Below the pieces are notes generated by a model, which saw only the letters and a list, made by a program, of their open reading frames with translations, had not been told where the DNA came from and ran no database searches. DNA of 64,000 nt from an uncultured Anaerolineae bacterium (lineage in GTDB: Bacteria; Chloroflexota; Anaerolineae; Anaerolineales; Villigracilaceae): contig CAKZJX010000120.1 of NCBI GenBank assembly GCA_937120535.1, forward strand, positions 1 through 64,000, read 5' to 3'. Positions 8,042 through 17,296 of the stretch are shown here, piece by piece. Numbering within the stretch: the stretch's first letter is position 1; each line of letters starts with the position of its first letter. A program made the position numbers and the translations under genes.

Positions 8042-8876
8042 CCAGTCTTTGGCCCAAACACCCCTCATGCAGAAACTGCCTCTGAACATCCTGGCGTCCT
8101 TGCCGCTGGGCGAATTGCGTTACTTTGACACCATCGGTTCCACCAACGACGAAGCGCTGGCTTGGGCCATCCAGGGCGCGCCTGACTGCTCCCTCGTGGT
8201 AGCCGATGAGCAAACCCAGGGTCGCGGCCGCGCTGGCCGCCGCTGGATCACCCCCAGGGGCACTGCCCTGGCGTTCAGCCTGATCTTGCGTCCCACGCCG
8301 GCCGAAACCAACTCGCCCGCGCTCGTCACCGGCCTGGCTGCAATATCGGTGGTAGAAGCGTTGAAGAAGGCCTATTGCCTTGAGGCGCTGATCAAGTGGC
8401 CAAACGATGTGCTGATCGGAAGGAAAAAAATTGCTGGTATTCTGGTCGAGTCGGTCTGGGCCGGCGATTGCCTGGATGCGATGGTGGTAGGCATTGGCGT
8501 CAACGTATTGCAAGAGTCGCAGCCGGCCCAGAAAGAACTTCTCTTCCCAGCCACCTCGCTCGAAGCGGAATTGTCGGCGGCCGATGAGAAAAGGCATCAC
8601 GATTGCAACCTTGCGGTCGATCGCTGGCGCCTGTTGCGAGAGATCGTTGCCACTTTCCTCGAATGGCGTCCCCGCTTGGGAAGCGAGGATTTGCGAAACG
8701 CCTGGGAGAGATACCTGGCCTTTCGTGGCGAACCGGTTCGGGTCTGGACCGGAAGCGAGCAGCCGCTGATCGGGCATATCATCGGCCTGGCCGGGGATGG
8801 ACGTTTACGCTTGCTGGTAGGCGAACGCATCGAGGTCATCCCATTCGGTGAGATACACCTGCGCCCTTCTCTGTGA
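8025..8876 (+). CDS. birA: biotin--[acetyl-CoA-carboxylase] ligase
   Basis: Attaches biotin to carboxylase carrier domains through biotinyl-5'-AMP. The motif GRGRAGRRW near residue 67, KWPNDVLIG and KIAGILVES mark the catalytic core, and the C-terminal SH3-like domain is present. At 283 residues it has no N-terminal DNA-binding domain, so it is a monofunctional (group I) enzyme and not a biotin repressor. The start at 8025 overlaps the peptidase end by 17 nt. A later ATG at 8067 would also keep the whole catalytic core. No biotin genes are nearby. Confidence 0.93.
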   Translation: MTTSSSQSLAQTPLMQKLPLNILASLPLGELRYFDTIGSTNDEALAWAIQGAPDCSLVVADEQTQGRGRAGRRWITPRGTALAFSLILRPTPAETNSPALVTGLAAISVVEALKKAYCLEALIKWPNDVLIGRKKIAGILVESVWAGDCLDAMVVGIGVNVLQESQPAQKELLFPATSLEAELSAADEKRHHDCNLAVDRWRLLREIVATFLEWRPRLGSEDLRNAWERYLAFRGEPVRVWTGSEQPLIGHIIGLAGDGRLRLLVGERIEVIPFGEIHLRPSL

Positions 8877-8889
8877 TACAATACAAACC
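8874..8889 (+). promoter_or_regulatory. extended -10 abutting a start codon
   Basis: TG at 8874-8875, then TACAAT at 8877-8882, ends seven bases before the ATG at 8890. The TG is part of the birA stop codon. No ribosome-binding site is visible, so a leaderless transcript is likely. Confidence 0.55.
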
Positions 8890-9126
8890 ATGTTCGACGG
8901 TTTGCGTAGAGACATTGAAGAATTCGATTTCGATCAACCTTCCCAAGGCGAATTGTTCGTTGAAGAACCAAAGCCGGCCCCGGTCCGACACAAAACCCCA
9001 GCCTCTTCAAACAAATTCCTGGGCCTTTCTCCTGTTCAGCGCTTTTTGCTCTCGCTCATGCTGATGATCGCCATCTGCTTGGTCGGGGCAGCCTGTCTGC
9101 TGGTCACCGGACGGTTCGCCTTTTGA
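8890..9126 (+). CDS. small single-pass membrane protein, unknown
   Basis: A 78-residue protein beginning MFDGLRRDIEEFDFDQ. It has an acidic, hydrophilic N-terminal half and one C-terminal transmembrane helix (about residues 51-74). The frame stays open upstream to 8848 inside birA. The ATG at 8890, directly after a -10 element, is the better start. No family is recognised. The acidic cytoplasmic part could be a docking segment, but that is only a guess. Confidence 0.65.
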   Translation: MFDGLRRDIEEFDFDQPSQGELFVEEPKPAPVRHKTPASSNKFLGLSPVQRFLLSLMLMIAICLVGAACLLVTGRFAF

Positions 9127-9142
9127 TCGCGCCGGGGTCAAC

Positions 9143-9191
9143 AAAAAAGCCGCCTTAAGACGGTCTATCGGCAACAGGAAGCGACGGCGGC
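9143..9191 (-). terminator. rho-independent terminator of lexA
   Basis: On the minus strand GCCGCC (9186-9191) pairs with GGCGGC (9149-9154) and is followed directly by six T residues (9143-9148). The loop is long but can fold further. It starts six bases after the lexA stop codon. Confidence 0.7.
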
Positions 9192-9196
9192 CTTAC

Positions 9197-9898
9197 CTAC
9201 AGAGCAAACGATTCGATTTTGCGAATCACCATCACCACCTTCCCCTTGATCTCTAGTGGAATGTCCTTGCTGATGTAGATCGGCTCCATGGTCGGGTTGG
9301 CTGGTTGCAGGCGATAGCGATCCTTTTCCTTAAAGAAATACTTTAGGGTGGCTTCGTTCGTCTGAGGCAACCAGATGGCGACCATTTCGCCATTGCGCGC
9401 CTCCACGACCGGTTTCAAAACCACAATATCCCCATCGTTGATCATGGCATCGATCATAGAGTCACCCTTGACTTCCAGAGCGTATAGGTCGCTCCCGTTC
9501 TCCTTGGCAGGAAGCAAGCTGCGTGCGATTTCCACTGCTTCGTATTCCGTCTCGGTGTCAAAGCGAATACCGGGTTGCAGATCGGGCAAGGGCAAGCCGG
9601 CCGCGATCGGCCCCAGGATTGGCACACGGATCACGTTATCGTTGGTTATCGTCACGACATTTTTGACCTTCTCGGTCAAGCGTAACCCACGTGAAACGCG
9701 TCCATCTCGCACCAAATATCCCCGCTGTTCCAACTGATCGAGGTCGTAATTGACCACCGAGGTAGAGGTGATGCCCACTTCAGCGCAAATTTCGCGGATC
9801 GAGGGAGGGCGACCGTATTCTTCCTGGTAGCGGACCAGAAATTCGAGAATGCGCTTATGTTTGAGGCTAAGCCCCTCGCTGCGCTTGCGTACCATCAT
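9197..9898 (-). CDS. lexA: LexA repressor
   Basis: SOS repressor and self-cleaving S24 protease of 233 residues. The N-terminal winged helix reads LSLKHKRILEFLVRYQEEYG then IREICAEVGITSTS. The cleavage site is in PIAAGLP, the catalytic Ser in GDSM and the catalytic Lys in EATLKYFF. The frame is open much further upstream to 10207. The real start is the ATG at 9898 (or the next codon, 9895) behind GGAGG, because upstream codons would overlap its own promoter and a repeat. A consensus SOS box in the promoter shows autoregulation. It is monocistronic, with a terminator just downstream. Confidence 0.96.
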   Translation of the reverse strand: MMVRKRSEGLSLKHKRILEFLVRYQEEYGRPPSIREICAEVGITSTSVVNYDLDQLEQRGYLVRDGRVSRGLRLTEKVKNVVTITNDNVIRVPILGPIAAGLPLPDLQPGIRFDTETEYEAVEIARSLLPAKENGSDLYALEVKGDSMIDAMINDGDIVVLKPVVEARNGEMVAIWLPQTNEATLKYFFKEKDRYRLQPANPTMEPIYISKDIPLEIKGKVVMVIRKIESFAL

Positions 9899-9935
9899 GG
9901 CGACCTCCGCAAAGATAAATCGACCATTTGTGCTA

Positions 9936-9964
9936 AATATACTCGAACACGCGTTCGGTGTCAA
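9936..9964 (-). promoter_or_regulatory. lexA promoter with SOS box
   Basis: On the minus strand TTGACA (9959-9964) and TATATT (9936-9941) are 17 bp apart. The spacer contains CGAACACGCGTTCG (9944-9957), a full match to the Gram-positive type LexA box CGAAC-RNRY-GTTCG. LexA bound here would block RNA polymerase directly. Confidence 0.92.
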
Positions 9965-9972
9965 GCGCGTCG

Positions 9973-10178
9973 GAGGGTGTTCGAAAACCAGCTTGTGTAG
10001 ATGATGTGCGAAAACCGTCAACGAATTTGGACAACGAAGAAACGAAGACGCATCCCTTTCTGCTTGGGAGAAGTAAGGCAACCATCGCCGCCCACAAGTC
10101 CGTTCATTCGTTCCCCCATTCGTTGGCGGTACGTTCGACCACCCTTGCCGCTCAGGCTGAGTGTTTTCGAACACCCTC
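9973..10178. repeat. 206-bp MITE-like element with 16-bp perfect terminal inverted repeats
   Basis: GAGGGTGTTCGAAAAC (9973-9988) recurs as its exact reverse complement at 10163-10178. The 174 bp between carry no credible gene. A partial internal copy (TGTGCGAAAACC near 10007) repeats the end sequence. Size and perfect ends fit a non-autonomous transposable element. I see no clear target duplication. It lies nine bases upstream of the lexA -35. Confidence 0.6.
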
Positions 10179-10245
10179 AGTGACAGTTGACCCCCTGCTT
10201 TCCTCATGTTAAACTTACCTTTTGCAGCCGCGAAAGGAGATGCTC

Positions 10246-10446
10246 ATGCGCGATCGGCCCGGATGTCTATTGGGTTTGCTTCAACTCTTCCTGTTAGATC
10301 AGTTGTTTGACTGGTTGCAGAGCCGCTTTGGCTTCGGACAAGGGTGTTCATGTTCCGGGCTAGGATGCGGTTTCTTGCTCCTCCTGCTGTTCCTGACTCT
10401 CGCTTGCCAGATCATCGCCCAGACCAATTGGCTTCGTCTGTTCTGA
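10246..10446 (+). CDS. small Cys-containing membrane protein, unknown
   Basis: A 66-residue protein starting MRDRPGCLLGLLQLFLLDQ. AAGGAG lies at good spacing before the ATG at 10246, so this start is preferred over 10222. An N-terminal hydrophobic amphipathic segment, a glycine- and cysteine-rich turn (GCSCSGLGCG) and a C-terminal transmembrane helix are visible. Its stop codon overlaps the next start by one base (TGATG), so the two are translationally coupled. No function can be assigned. Confidence 0.7.
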   Translation: MRDRPGCLLGLLQLFLLDQLFDWLQSRFGFGQGCSCSGLGCGFLLLLLFLTLACQIIAQTNWLRLF

Positions 10447-11060
10447 TGCGACACGCGTGCCGGCTTCTGCTTATCGTCTTCCTCGTGCTCCTGCCTGCCC
10501 AGGTGGCAGCCCAGCAGAGCGCCCCGCTCATCACTGCGCCAACCGAGGGTCAAGTGATACACGGCTTGGTAAACGTCTTTGGCTCTAGCGCCGGCGAAGG
10601 GATGATTCTGGCTGAACTTTCCTTTGCCTATGCTGCCGATCCCACCGTCTGGTTTCCTATTGCGCAGATCGAGCAGGCGGTAGAGCAGGGCTTGCTAGCG
10701 GTCTGGGATACCACGCGCATCGCCGATGGAGAATACCATCTACGCTTGCGTGTCCTATTTCAGGATGGAACCACGCGTGAGGCCGTGGTACATAACCTGC
10801 GCGTTCGAAACACTTCTCCCACAGAAACCCCCTCCCCCGTTCCCACGCCAACCCTCTCGCCAACCCCGACCTTGCCCCTCGCCGACACGCCGGCCCCGCT
10901 GCCGCCTCCCACGGCCACCCGCCGCTTGACCCCTACCCCGCTCCCTCCCAACCCCCTCACCCTCCCTCCTCAAGCAATCGGCCGTGCCATGTTGCACGCA
11001 GCCTGGATCGCCCTGTTGGCTTTCCTGCTCTTCCTTCTTCTCTTCCGATGGCGCCGCTAA
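10446..11060 (+). CDS. secreted/membrane protein with Thr-Pro-rich stalk
   Basis: A 204-residue protein with an N-terminal signal peptide (MRHACRLLLIVFLVLLPAQ, cleavage likely after AQVAAQ). A beta-rich extracytoplasmic domain follows (about 25-125), starting LITAPTEGQVIHGLVNVFG like Ig-type surface domains. Then come a long Thr/Pro linker (about 128-175) and a C-terminal transmembrane helix followed by RWRR. The ATG at 10446 overlaps the upstream stop. The frame is open to 10344, but those codons lie inside the preceding gene. It is probably a surface protein anchored by its C-terminus, of unknown role. Confidence 0.75.
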   Translation: MRHACRLLLIVFLVLLPAQVAAQQSAPLITAPTEGQVIHGLVNVFGSSAGEGMILAELSFAYAADPTVWFPIAQIEQAVEQGLLAVWDTTRIADGEYHLRLRVLFQDGTTREAVVHNLRVRNTSPTETPSPVPTPTLSPTPTLPLADTPAPLPPPTATRRLTPTPLPPNPLTLPPQAIGRAMLHAAWIALLAFLLFLLLFRWRR

Positions 11061-11082
11061 GCGCTTCCACCGTAGGACACCA

Positions 11083-11670
11083 ATGATCGATTCGCCTGTC
11101 ACAGAGGACGTCTATCTAATCGTTGGCCTAGGCAATCCTGGCCGGGAATACAAGAGCAACCGCCACAATGTTGGCTTTATGATCATTGATCGTCTGGCCG
11201 CTCGCCTAAACGCCCAAGGGATGCGCTTGCAATCCAAGGCGATCGTGACGAGCGCAGCCCATCACGAACGAAAGCTCTTCCTAGCCAAACCCCAGACGTT
11301 TATGAACCTCTCCGGCCAAGCGGTTCAGGGATTGGTGCGCTTCTATAAGACACCCCTATCCCAGCTGCTGGTGGCCCATGACGATCTCGATTTGCCGCTG
11401 GGCGTCATCCGCCTTCGCCCAGGCGGAGGAGCCGGCGGACAAAAAGGCATGCTCTCCATCATCGAACACCTGGGAACCCAACACTTCCCTCGCCTGCGGT
11501 TTGGGATCGGCCGGCCTCCGGGCCGGATGGACCCTGCAGATTACGTCTTACAAGACTTCTCATCGGAGGAGTTGCCCCTAGTTTCAGAGACCCTCGATCG
11601 GGCCGTTGAGGCCATCTTGACCTTCGTCCTCGAAGGATTGAACGCGGCCATGAACCGCTTCAACGGCTGA
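11083..11670 (+). CDS. pth: peptidyl-tRNA hydrolase
   Basis: Recycles tRNA from stalled peptidyl-tRNA by cleaving the ester bond. Bacterial Pth motifs are complete: IVGLGNPG near residue 12, the catalytic His in NRHNVGF, KPQTFMNLSGQ, VAHDDLDLPLG and GGGAGGQKGM. The C-terminal GIGRPPGRMDPADYVL completes the set. At 195 residues it is the normal length. The ATG at 11083 follows AGGA. The open frame upstream to 10984 lies inside the previous gene and is not used. It is followed by mfd, as pth is in many bacteria. Confidence 0.96.
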   Translation: MIDSPVTEDVYLIVGLGNPGREYKSNRHNVGFMIIDRLAARLNAQGMRLQSKAIVTSAAHHERKLFLAKPQTFMNLSGQAVQGLVRFYKTPLSQLLVAHDDLDLPLGVIRLRPGGGAGGQKGMLSIIEHLGTQHFPRLRFGIGRPPGRMDPADYVLQDFSSEELPLVSETLDRAVEAILTFVLEGLNAAMNRFNG

Positions 11671-11816
11671 GCCGGCCCCGCAAAGCCAAAAGTTGCCAGA
11701 GATCCCGCTCCACCGACGCCATGAGTCCGCTTCTCCACAATCGACCTAGCCTGCCTGTATGGCCGCCACAGAGTTTGACATGACATAAGCTCGTTCGCCA
11801 ACGATCGCTTAGCGCA

Positions 11817-14800
11817 ATGCAACCCATCCTATCGTATCTTCGTTCCTTGCCGACATATCAAAAGGCGCTTGCCGATGCGCCGGCCCGGCCGCTAGCGCTG
11901 CCTCGCGCAGCACGTCTGCCTGTATTGGCCGCCATGTACACCGATTGGCAACGGCCGATTCTACTGATTGCCGATCGCGCCGACCATGCTCTCGCCCTCT
12001 TTGAAGAGCTGGCCTTTTGGCTACCCGAAGCGCCACGCTATCTCTTTGCCGAACCCGCTCCGCTCTTCTACGAAAAAGCAGCTTGGGGGTTTACCATCCG
12101 CCGCAATCGCTTGCAAACCTTAGTGGCCCTAGCTGCCTACCATCTGCCCTTCCTACAAGCGTCGACCCAGCCCTTGCTCATCGTCTCCTCGGTGCGCGCC
12201 CTGATGACCCGCACCCTGCCGCGCCGTGACTTCCTCAAAGCCTGTCGCAAACTGACCGTCGGCCAAGCGATTGCGCCCGAAACCCTGCTGCGCAGTTGGA
12301 ACCTCATCGGCTATCAGCGCGTGGATACCGTCCTCGACCCAGGGCAGTTTTCCCACCGCGGCGGCCTGCTTGACATCTGGCCGATCACCGAGAGTGCGCC
12401 GGTGCGCCTAGACTTCTTCGGCAACGAAATCGAATCCATTCGCTGCTTCGACCCGGCGACGCAACGCACCCTGACCACCCTCAACGCTATCTTCATCCCG
12501 CCGGCCCGCGAATACCTCCTGCCTGATCCCAGTGCCCTGGCCGACGAATGGAGCGAATTCCACATCCCCATCCTACACCCCTTGCCTGCCAGCCTGCCAG
12601 ATTACCTGCCGCCGAACGCCATGATCCTGGTCGACGATCTCGGCCGCATCGAAGCCATGGCCCAAGAAATAGAAGAACAAGCGTTGCAATTCCGCCAAGA
12701 GAGCATCGAAGAAAGCACCCTGCCGTCCGATTTCCCGATTCCCTACCTCACCTGGTCGGAATTGCTGGATAGCTTTGGCGAGCGACCGATCGTCGAACTA
12801 GGTCGCAGCGAGCACACCCCAGAGCCCGATCCCGCGGTCCTGGAAGAACCGGCCGCCCTGGCTGCCCATTTTCGCCCCCTCGAACGATTTGCCGGCCGCC
12901 TCAAGCCATTTGAAGACTACCTGGCTAGCTTAGTGTTGGCCGGCAAACACGTGTTCATCGCCTCTCGCCAAAAATCCCGGCTCGAAGAACTCTGGAAACA
13001 AACCCTAGAGCACAATCCCCTGCTGGCCGCCTCTCCCAGATCTGCATCCCCCACCTTTATCGAAGCCTCGCTGAGCGAAGGATGGCAGCTGGGCGACCTC
13101 TACCTGATCACCGACTCCGAAATCTTCGGCTGGCAGCGTCCCACCCCGCGCGCTCGCCCGCGGCCGGTTCCCGAGACGCCCGAAGCGATCTACGCCGACC
13201 TCCGGGTGGGTGATCTAGTTGTTCACATTGACCACGGCATTGGGCGCTTTGTTGGGCTAGTGCGCCGGCCGTTAGAAGGCTACGAGCGCGAGTTCCTTGC
13301 GGTGGAATATGAGAACGGCGATACACTCTTCGTACCCATCCATCAGGCCGATCGCCTGACGCGCTACGTCGGTGTGGACAACACCTTGCCGGCCCTCGAT
13401 CGTTTGGGCGGCCACGCCTGGAGCGAGCGCAAAAACCGAGTAAGACAAGCTGTGCGCAAAGTGGCCGAAGAGATGCTGGAACTATACGCTCGTCGCCACA
13501 TTGCCGTCGGCTACGCCTTCTCTCCCGATACCCCCTGGCAGCGCGAGCTCGAAGACTCCTTCCCCTACATCGAAACCGAAGACCAGCAGCGCGCCCTAGC
13601 CGAGATCAAGCGCGACATGGAATTCCCGCGTCCCATGGATCGCCTCCTGTGCGGCGATGTGGGCTATGGCAAAACCGAAGTTGCCGTGCGTGCCGCCTTC
13701 AAAGCCGTGATGGATGGCAAACAAGTAGCCGTCCTAGTGCCCACCACCCTGCTGGCCCAACAGCACTACGAAACCTTCCGCCAACGGCTAGCTGCCTTCC
13801 CAGTGGTTGTTGAGATGCTCTCCCGTTTTCGCACCCCCAAAGAACAAGAAGACATCCTGATCCGTCTAGCGCTCGGGGCGGTTGACATCGTGATCGGCAC
13901 CCACCGCTTACTCTCCTCAGATGTCCAATTCAAAGACCTGGGCCTGGTGATCATTGACGAAGAACAACGCTTTGGAGTGCTGCACAAAGAACACTTCAAA
14001 AAACTGCGTACCGAAGTGGATGTGCTCACCCTCACCGCCACCCCCATCCCGCGCACCCTCTACATGGCTCTGACAGGTGTGCGAGATATCTCCACCCTCA
14101 ACACCTCTCCAGAAGAACGCCAGCCGATCGTCACCCATATCGGTCCCTACTCGCCGCGCCTGGTGCGCCAAGCCATCCTGCGCGAACTGGAGCGCGGCGG
14201 CCAGGTCTTCTTCGTTCACAATCGTGTCCACACCATCCAAGCCATGAAGGCCCACCTAGAACACCTGGTCCCCGAAGCACGAATTGCCGTCGCCCATGGT
14301 CAAATGCCCGAACACGAACTCTCCGAAGTCATGCATCGCTTCACCTCCGGCGAGGTGGACGTACTGCTCTCCACCTCGATCATCGAGTCCGGCCTAGATA
14401 TCCCCAACGCCAATACCCTGATCGTCGATCGGGCCGACACCTTTGGCCTGGCCCAGCTCTACCAATTGCGTGGGCGGGTTGGGCGAGGGGCGGTGCGGGC
14501 CTATGCCTACCTCTTTCGTCACAACAAAATCCCGCCCACTACCGAGGGCCAGGCACGCCTAGACGTGATCGCCGAGAACACTCAACTGGGCGCCGGCTTC
14601 TCCATTGCCATGCGCGATCTCGAAATTCGCGGCGCCGGCGAACTACTGGGAACGCGTCAACACGGATTCATCCAAGACGTAGGATTCCACCTCTACACGC
14701 GTCTCCTAGCCGATGCGATACGCCGTCTCCGAGCCGAACGCCACCTGACGGTTCCGACTCCAACCCAGGCGGACACTCGCCCCTGGCCATTCGACCTCCC

Positions 14801-15236
14801 CCTCGCCCTGCCGGTCAACGTGGACCTACCGTTGGCGATCGGCATCCCGCCCGAATACATCCCCGACCCCGACTTGCGTCTACGCCTCTACCGCCGCATT
14901 GCCGACCTGCGCGATGAAAGCGAGATCGACGCCCTAGCTATCGAATTCCGCGACCGCTTCGGTCCTCCGCCCGAGATGGCGACCAACCTGTTCTACCAGA
15001 TGCGAGTGAAGCTGCGAGCTGAGAGGGCCGGCCTGGTTGCCGTGAGCTGGGAAGGGGGACGAGTAGCGCTCCGTTTCCCAGCTCCGCCGGAAGGAGTGGA
15101 GCCAAAACGCTTCTCCGATCTTGCTCCAGACGTGAAAGGGGGCAAGAACGTCTACTGGGTTGATTGCACCAAGAACGAACTCTGGATGCCGCGCCTCTTA
15201 GAGATTCTCGATCTACTTCGCAAACCAACCCAATAG
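11817..15236 (+). CDS. mfd: transcription-repair coupling factor
   Basis: ATP-dependent translocase that removes stalled RNA polymerase and recruits UvrA; 1139 residues, normal length. Domains in order: UvrB-like N-terminal region (residues 1 to about 300), and the CarD-like polymerase-interaction domain (about 463-530; [19 protein letters not shown]). A RecG-like helicase core follows, with Walker [10 protein letters not shown] near 613, [20 protein letters not shown] and QLRGRVGRG. The C-terminal TRCF domain is last. All motifs look intact. A 146-nt gap separates it from pth. I see no clear promoter or strong ribosome-binding site in front. Confidence 0.97.
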   Translation: MQPILSYLRSLPTYQKALADAPARPLALPRAARLPVLAAMYTDWQRPILLIADRADHALALFEELAFWLPEAPRYLFAEPAPLFYEKAAWGFTIRRNRLQTLVALAAYHLPFLQASTQPLLIVSSVRALMTRTLPRRDFLKACRKLTVGQAIAPETLLRSWNLIGYQRVDTVLDPGQFSHRGGLLDIWPITESAPVRLDFFGNEIESIRCFDPATQRTLTTLNAIFIPPAREYLLPDPSALADEWSEFHIPILHPLPASLPDYLPPNAMILVDDLGRIEAMAQEIEEQALQFRQESIEESTLPSDFPIPYLTWSELLDSFGERPIVELGRSEHTPEPDPAVLEEPAALAAHFRPLERFAGRLKPFEDYLASLVLAGKHVFIASRQKSRLEELWKQTLEHNPLLAASPRSASPTFIEASLSEGWQLGDLYLITDSEIFGWQRPTPRARPRPVPETPEAIYADLRVGDLVVHIDHGIGRFVGLVRRPLEGYEREFLAVEYENGDTLFVPIHQADRLTRYVGVDNTLPALDRLGGHAWSERKNRVRQAVRKVAEEMLELYARRHIAVGYAFSPDTPWQRELEDSFPYIETEDQQRALAEIKRDMEFPRPMDRLLCGDVGYGKTEVAVRAAFKAVMDGKQVAVLVPTTLLAQQHYETFRQRLAAFPVVVEMLSRFRTPKEQEDILIRLALGAVDIVIGTHRLLSSDVQFKDLGLVIIDEEQRFGVLHKEHFKKLRTEVDVLTLTATPIPRTLYMALTGVRDISTLNTSPEERQPIVTHIGPYSPRLVRQAILRELERGGQVFFVHNRVHTIQAMKAHLEHLVPEARIAVAHGQMPEHELSEVMHRFTSGEVDVLLSTSIIESGLDIPNANTLIVDRADTFGLAQLYQLRGRVGRGAVRAYAYLFRHNKIPPTTEGQARLDVIAENTQLGAGFSIAMRDLEIRGAGELLGTRQHGFIQDVGFHLYTRLLADAIRRLRAERHLTVPTPTQADTRPWPFDLPLALPVNVDLPLAIGIPPEYIPDPDLRLRLYRRIADLRDESEIDALAIEFRDRFGPPPEMATNLFYQMRVKLRAERAGLVAVSWEGGRVALRFPAPPEGVEPKRFSDLAPDVKGGKNVYWVDCTKNELWMPRLLEILDLLRKPTQ

Positions 15237-15334
15237 CCGCCCATCAGCGCTCGGATTGAGACCGTTGCCCTATCTTTTCAAATCGAGACCGATTTCGAAC
15301 TACTCTGGACGCCGAGTGCTGCCAGGAGGATGGT

Positions 15335-16483
15335 ATGTCACCGCTTCGCTTTGTGTTGCTCACCCTAATCCGTCTCACCCTCAACACGGCCCATCGCATG
15401 ATCTACCCTTTCCTCAACGTTTTCGCCCGTGGGGTGGGAGTAGAGTGGACATCGTTGGCCGCCCTGGTGGCCAATCGCGCCCTGTTTGCTGCCAGCGCCT
15501 CGTTTGTCTTTCCCTTCATTGAGACCCGTGGCCGACGGTTTGGCATGCTGGTGGGGATGGGTTTTTTTGTGATCGGTATGGGGATCGTTGCGCTTTTCCC
15601 GAGCTTGCTGATGCTGGGCGTGGCTCTCGTGTTTGCCGTGCTGGCCAAGGGGTTTTTCGATCCTTCCCTGATCGCTTACCTGGCCGATCATAGTTCCTAC
15701 CAACGGCGAGGATTGTTCACCGCCCTCTCAGAGATGGCGTGGTCCTCCTCGTTTATCCTCGGCGTCCCTGCCATGGCGTTCCTGATCGACCGCTTTGGCT
15801 GGAGGTCTCCGTTCGCGGTATTGGGCAGCTTAGGGCTGGTGGGCTTGGGGTTGGTGGCCTTCTTGGTACGATCCAGTCACGTCATCGAACCGCATCGTGA
15901 TGGGGGATGGGGCAACCTGCGCCATGTGTTGACCGATCGCACCGTCTTGGCGGCGCTCTCGATCGGGCTATTGGCCAGCTTGGCCAACGAACTGATCAGC
16001 GTGATGTTTGGGGTCTGGCTGGAAGATGCCTTTGGGGTTCGGCTAGCAACCTTGGCGGCAGCTGCGCTGGTGATCGGCCTGTCGGAGCTGGGAGGAGAGG
16101 GATTGGTGGCAGCGTTTTCCGATCGGCTTGGGAAGGTGCGGGCTGCCGGCCTGGGGCTGTTGTTGAATTGCCTGGCCGCCCTGCTCTTGCCTTGGGTGGG
16201 AGGTACCGTTGTCGGTGCGTTGATCGGTTTGTTTCTCTTTTACATTTCTTTCGAGTTCACGATCGTTAGCCAGATTCCCCTGATGAGCGAGGTGATGCCC
16301 CGGGCGCGCGCAACTGCGCTGGCGTTCAACGCAGCCGGCCAATCGTTGGGGCGCGCAGCGGGGGCGGTGATCGCTCCCTTGCTGTATCCGCTGTTCGGGT
16401 TCGGAGCGGTGACTGTGGTAGCGATTTTGTTCAACGGCTTGGCGCTGCTAGCGGTGAGATACGTTTTGGACTATCACGCCTGA
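15335..16483 (+). CDS. MFS transporter
   Basis: Major facilitator superfamily permease of 382 residues with about twelve hydrophobic helices and a central loop near residue 190. It has the general shape of small-molecule or drug efflux members. The substrate cannot be predicted. The motif-A-like loop between helices 2 and 3 reads ETRGRRFGM. GGAGG lies seven bases before the ATG. It follows mfd by 98 nt and converges with the minus-strand signalling cluster, with 19 nt between stops. Confidence 0.9.
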   Translation: MSPLRFVLLTLIRLTLNTAHRMIYPFLNVFARGVGVEWTSLAALVANRALFAASASFVFPFIETRGRRFGMLVGMGFFVIGMGIVALFPSLLMLGVALVFAVLAKGFFDPSLIAYLADHSSYQRRGLFTALSEMAWSSSFILGVPAMAFLIDRFGWRSPFAVLGSLGLVGLGLVAFLVRSSHVIEPHRDGGWGNLRHVLTDRTVLAALSIGLLASLANELISVMFGVWLEDAFGVRLATLAAAALVIGLSELGGEGLVAAFSDRLGKVRAAGLGLLLNCLAALLLPWVGGTVVGALIGLFLFYISFEFTIVSQIPLMSEVMPRARATALAFNAAGQSLGRAAGAVIAPLLYPLFGFGAVTVVAILFNGLALLAVRYVLDYHA

Positions 16484-16502
16484 TTCCCCCTCCAGGCCTG
16501 TT

Positions 16503-17288
16503 TTAGCGAACGCGACGTTTCCACTCTTCTTTAAGTTGCAGTTCCTGGGGACTGACACCAGAATCAAGTGCTAGAAGGTCAACCAACAGGCGATTGAATT
16601 TTGCCGTCTCATCCAGCATGGGGAAATGGCCAGAACCGTCGAGAATGATCACGTGCATCATGTGCGATAAGGCGGCCAGACGCTCCATTGACGGCGGTGG
16701 AACGGCAGGGTCGTTCTGCCCATATACGAACAGGCAAGGGATGTAGGTTTGCCGTACAGCGCCGAACAGGTTGTTGGCTTGTAAATCGTCAATCGACGTG
16801 GAAATGGCTCGAGGGTCGGCCTTCCCAGCGTCTGACAGGGCCAAGGTGGCTTCGGGAGTACGGCCCAACCAAGTCACTAGTTCAAGAGGCGAAGCGCTTC
16901 GTAAGCGGGTGTTCAACGCTTCATGGTCGAGAGGACAGTTTACGGCCATGATGCGGTCCACGCTTTCTGGCCAGCGACGAGCCAGGCTGAGCATCACCAG
17001 AGCACCCAAGCCGTGGCCGACGGCGGCGATTTTGCCGATCCCCATTTTGTCCATGAAGGCACGCACCATGAAAGCCTGCTGATCCAGGCTGTAGGCTTGA
17101 GGGTTATGGGCGGTTTCACCGAATCCCCAGAGATCGATGGCGTAGGCGCGATAGGAAGTGGACACTACCTGCATGCTGGGGATCCAATATTTCCAGGAAC
17201 CTATCCAGCCGTGCAGGAAGAAGACCGGGCGTCCCTTGCCCAGCACTTCATAGTGCACAATTGCGCCATCGAGGAAGACTACGCTCAT
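16503..17288 (-). CDS. alpha/beta-hydrolase fold protein lacking the nucleophilic serine
   Basis: A 261-residue alpha/beta-hydrolase with oxyanion motif HGW at 26-28, acid region YGQNDP and catalytic His in GSGHFPML. The nucleophile elbow reads GHGLG (91-95) instead of GHSLG. The codon is GGC, so Gly93 replaces the catalytic Ser and the protein is probably inactive as a hydrolase. It resembles the intact hydrolase at 29086-29925 (shared VHYEV.G.GRPV..LHGW.GSW), so the two are likely paralogues. It is the last gene of the long signalling run, eight bases after a receiver-only regulator. A ligand-binding or scaffold role, comparable to RsbQ-like or KAI2-like regulators, is inference. Confidence 0.9.
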   Translation of the reverse strand: MSVVFLDGAIVHYEVLGKGRPVFFLHGWIGSWKYWIPSMQVVSTSYRAYAIDLWGFGETAHNPQAYSLDQQAFMVRAFMDKMGIGKIAAVGHGLGALVMLSLARRWPESVDRIMAVNCPLDHEALNTRLRSASPLELVTWLGRTPEATLALSDAGKADPRAISTSIDDLQANNLFGAVRQTYIPCLFVYGQNDPAVPPPSMERLAALSHMMHVIILDGSGHFPMLDETAKFNRLLVDLLALDSGVSPQELQLKEEWKRRVR

Positions 17289-17296
17289 AGTCCAGT

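Noticed and set aside
7923-8777. Open frame of 284 codons on the minus strand
   Set aside because: It is the shadow of birA, which has all ligase motifs.
9899-10207. Extension of the lexA frame upstream by 103 codons
   Set aside because: It would cross the lexA promoter, the SOS box and most of the inverted-repeat element. GGAGG marks the start at 9898, and LexA family length fits.
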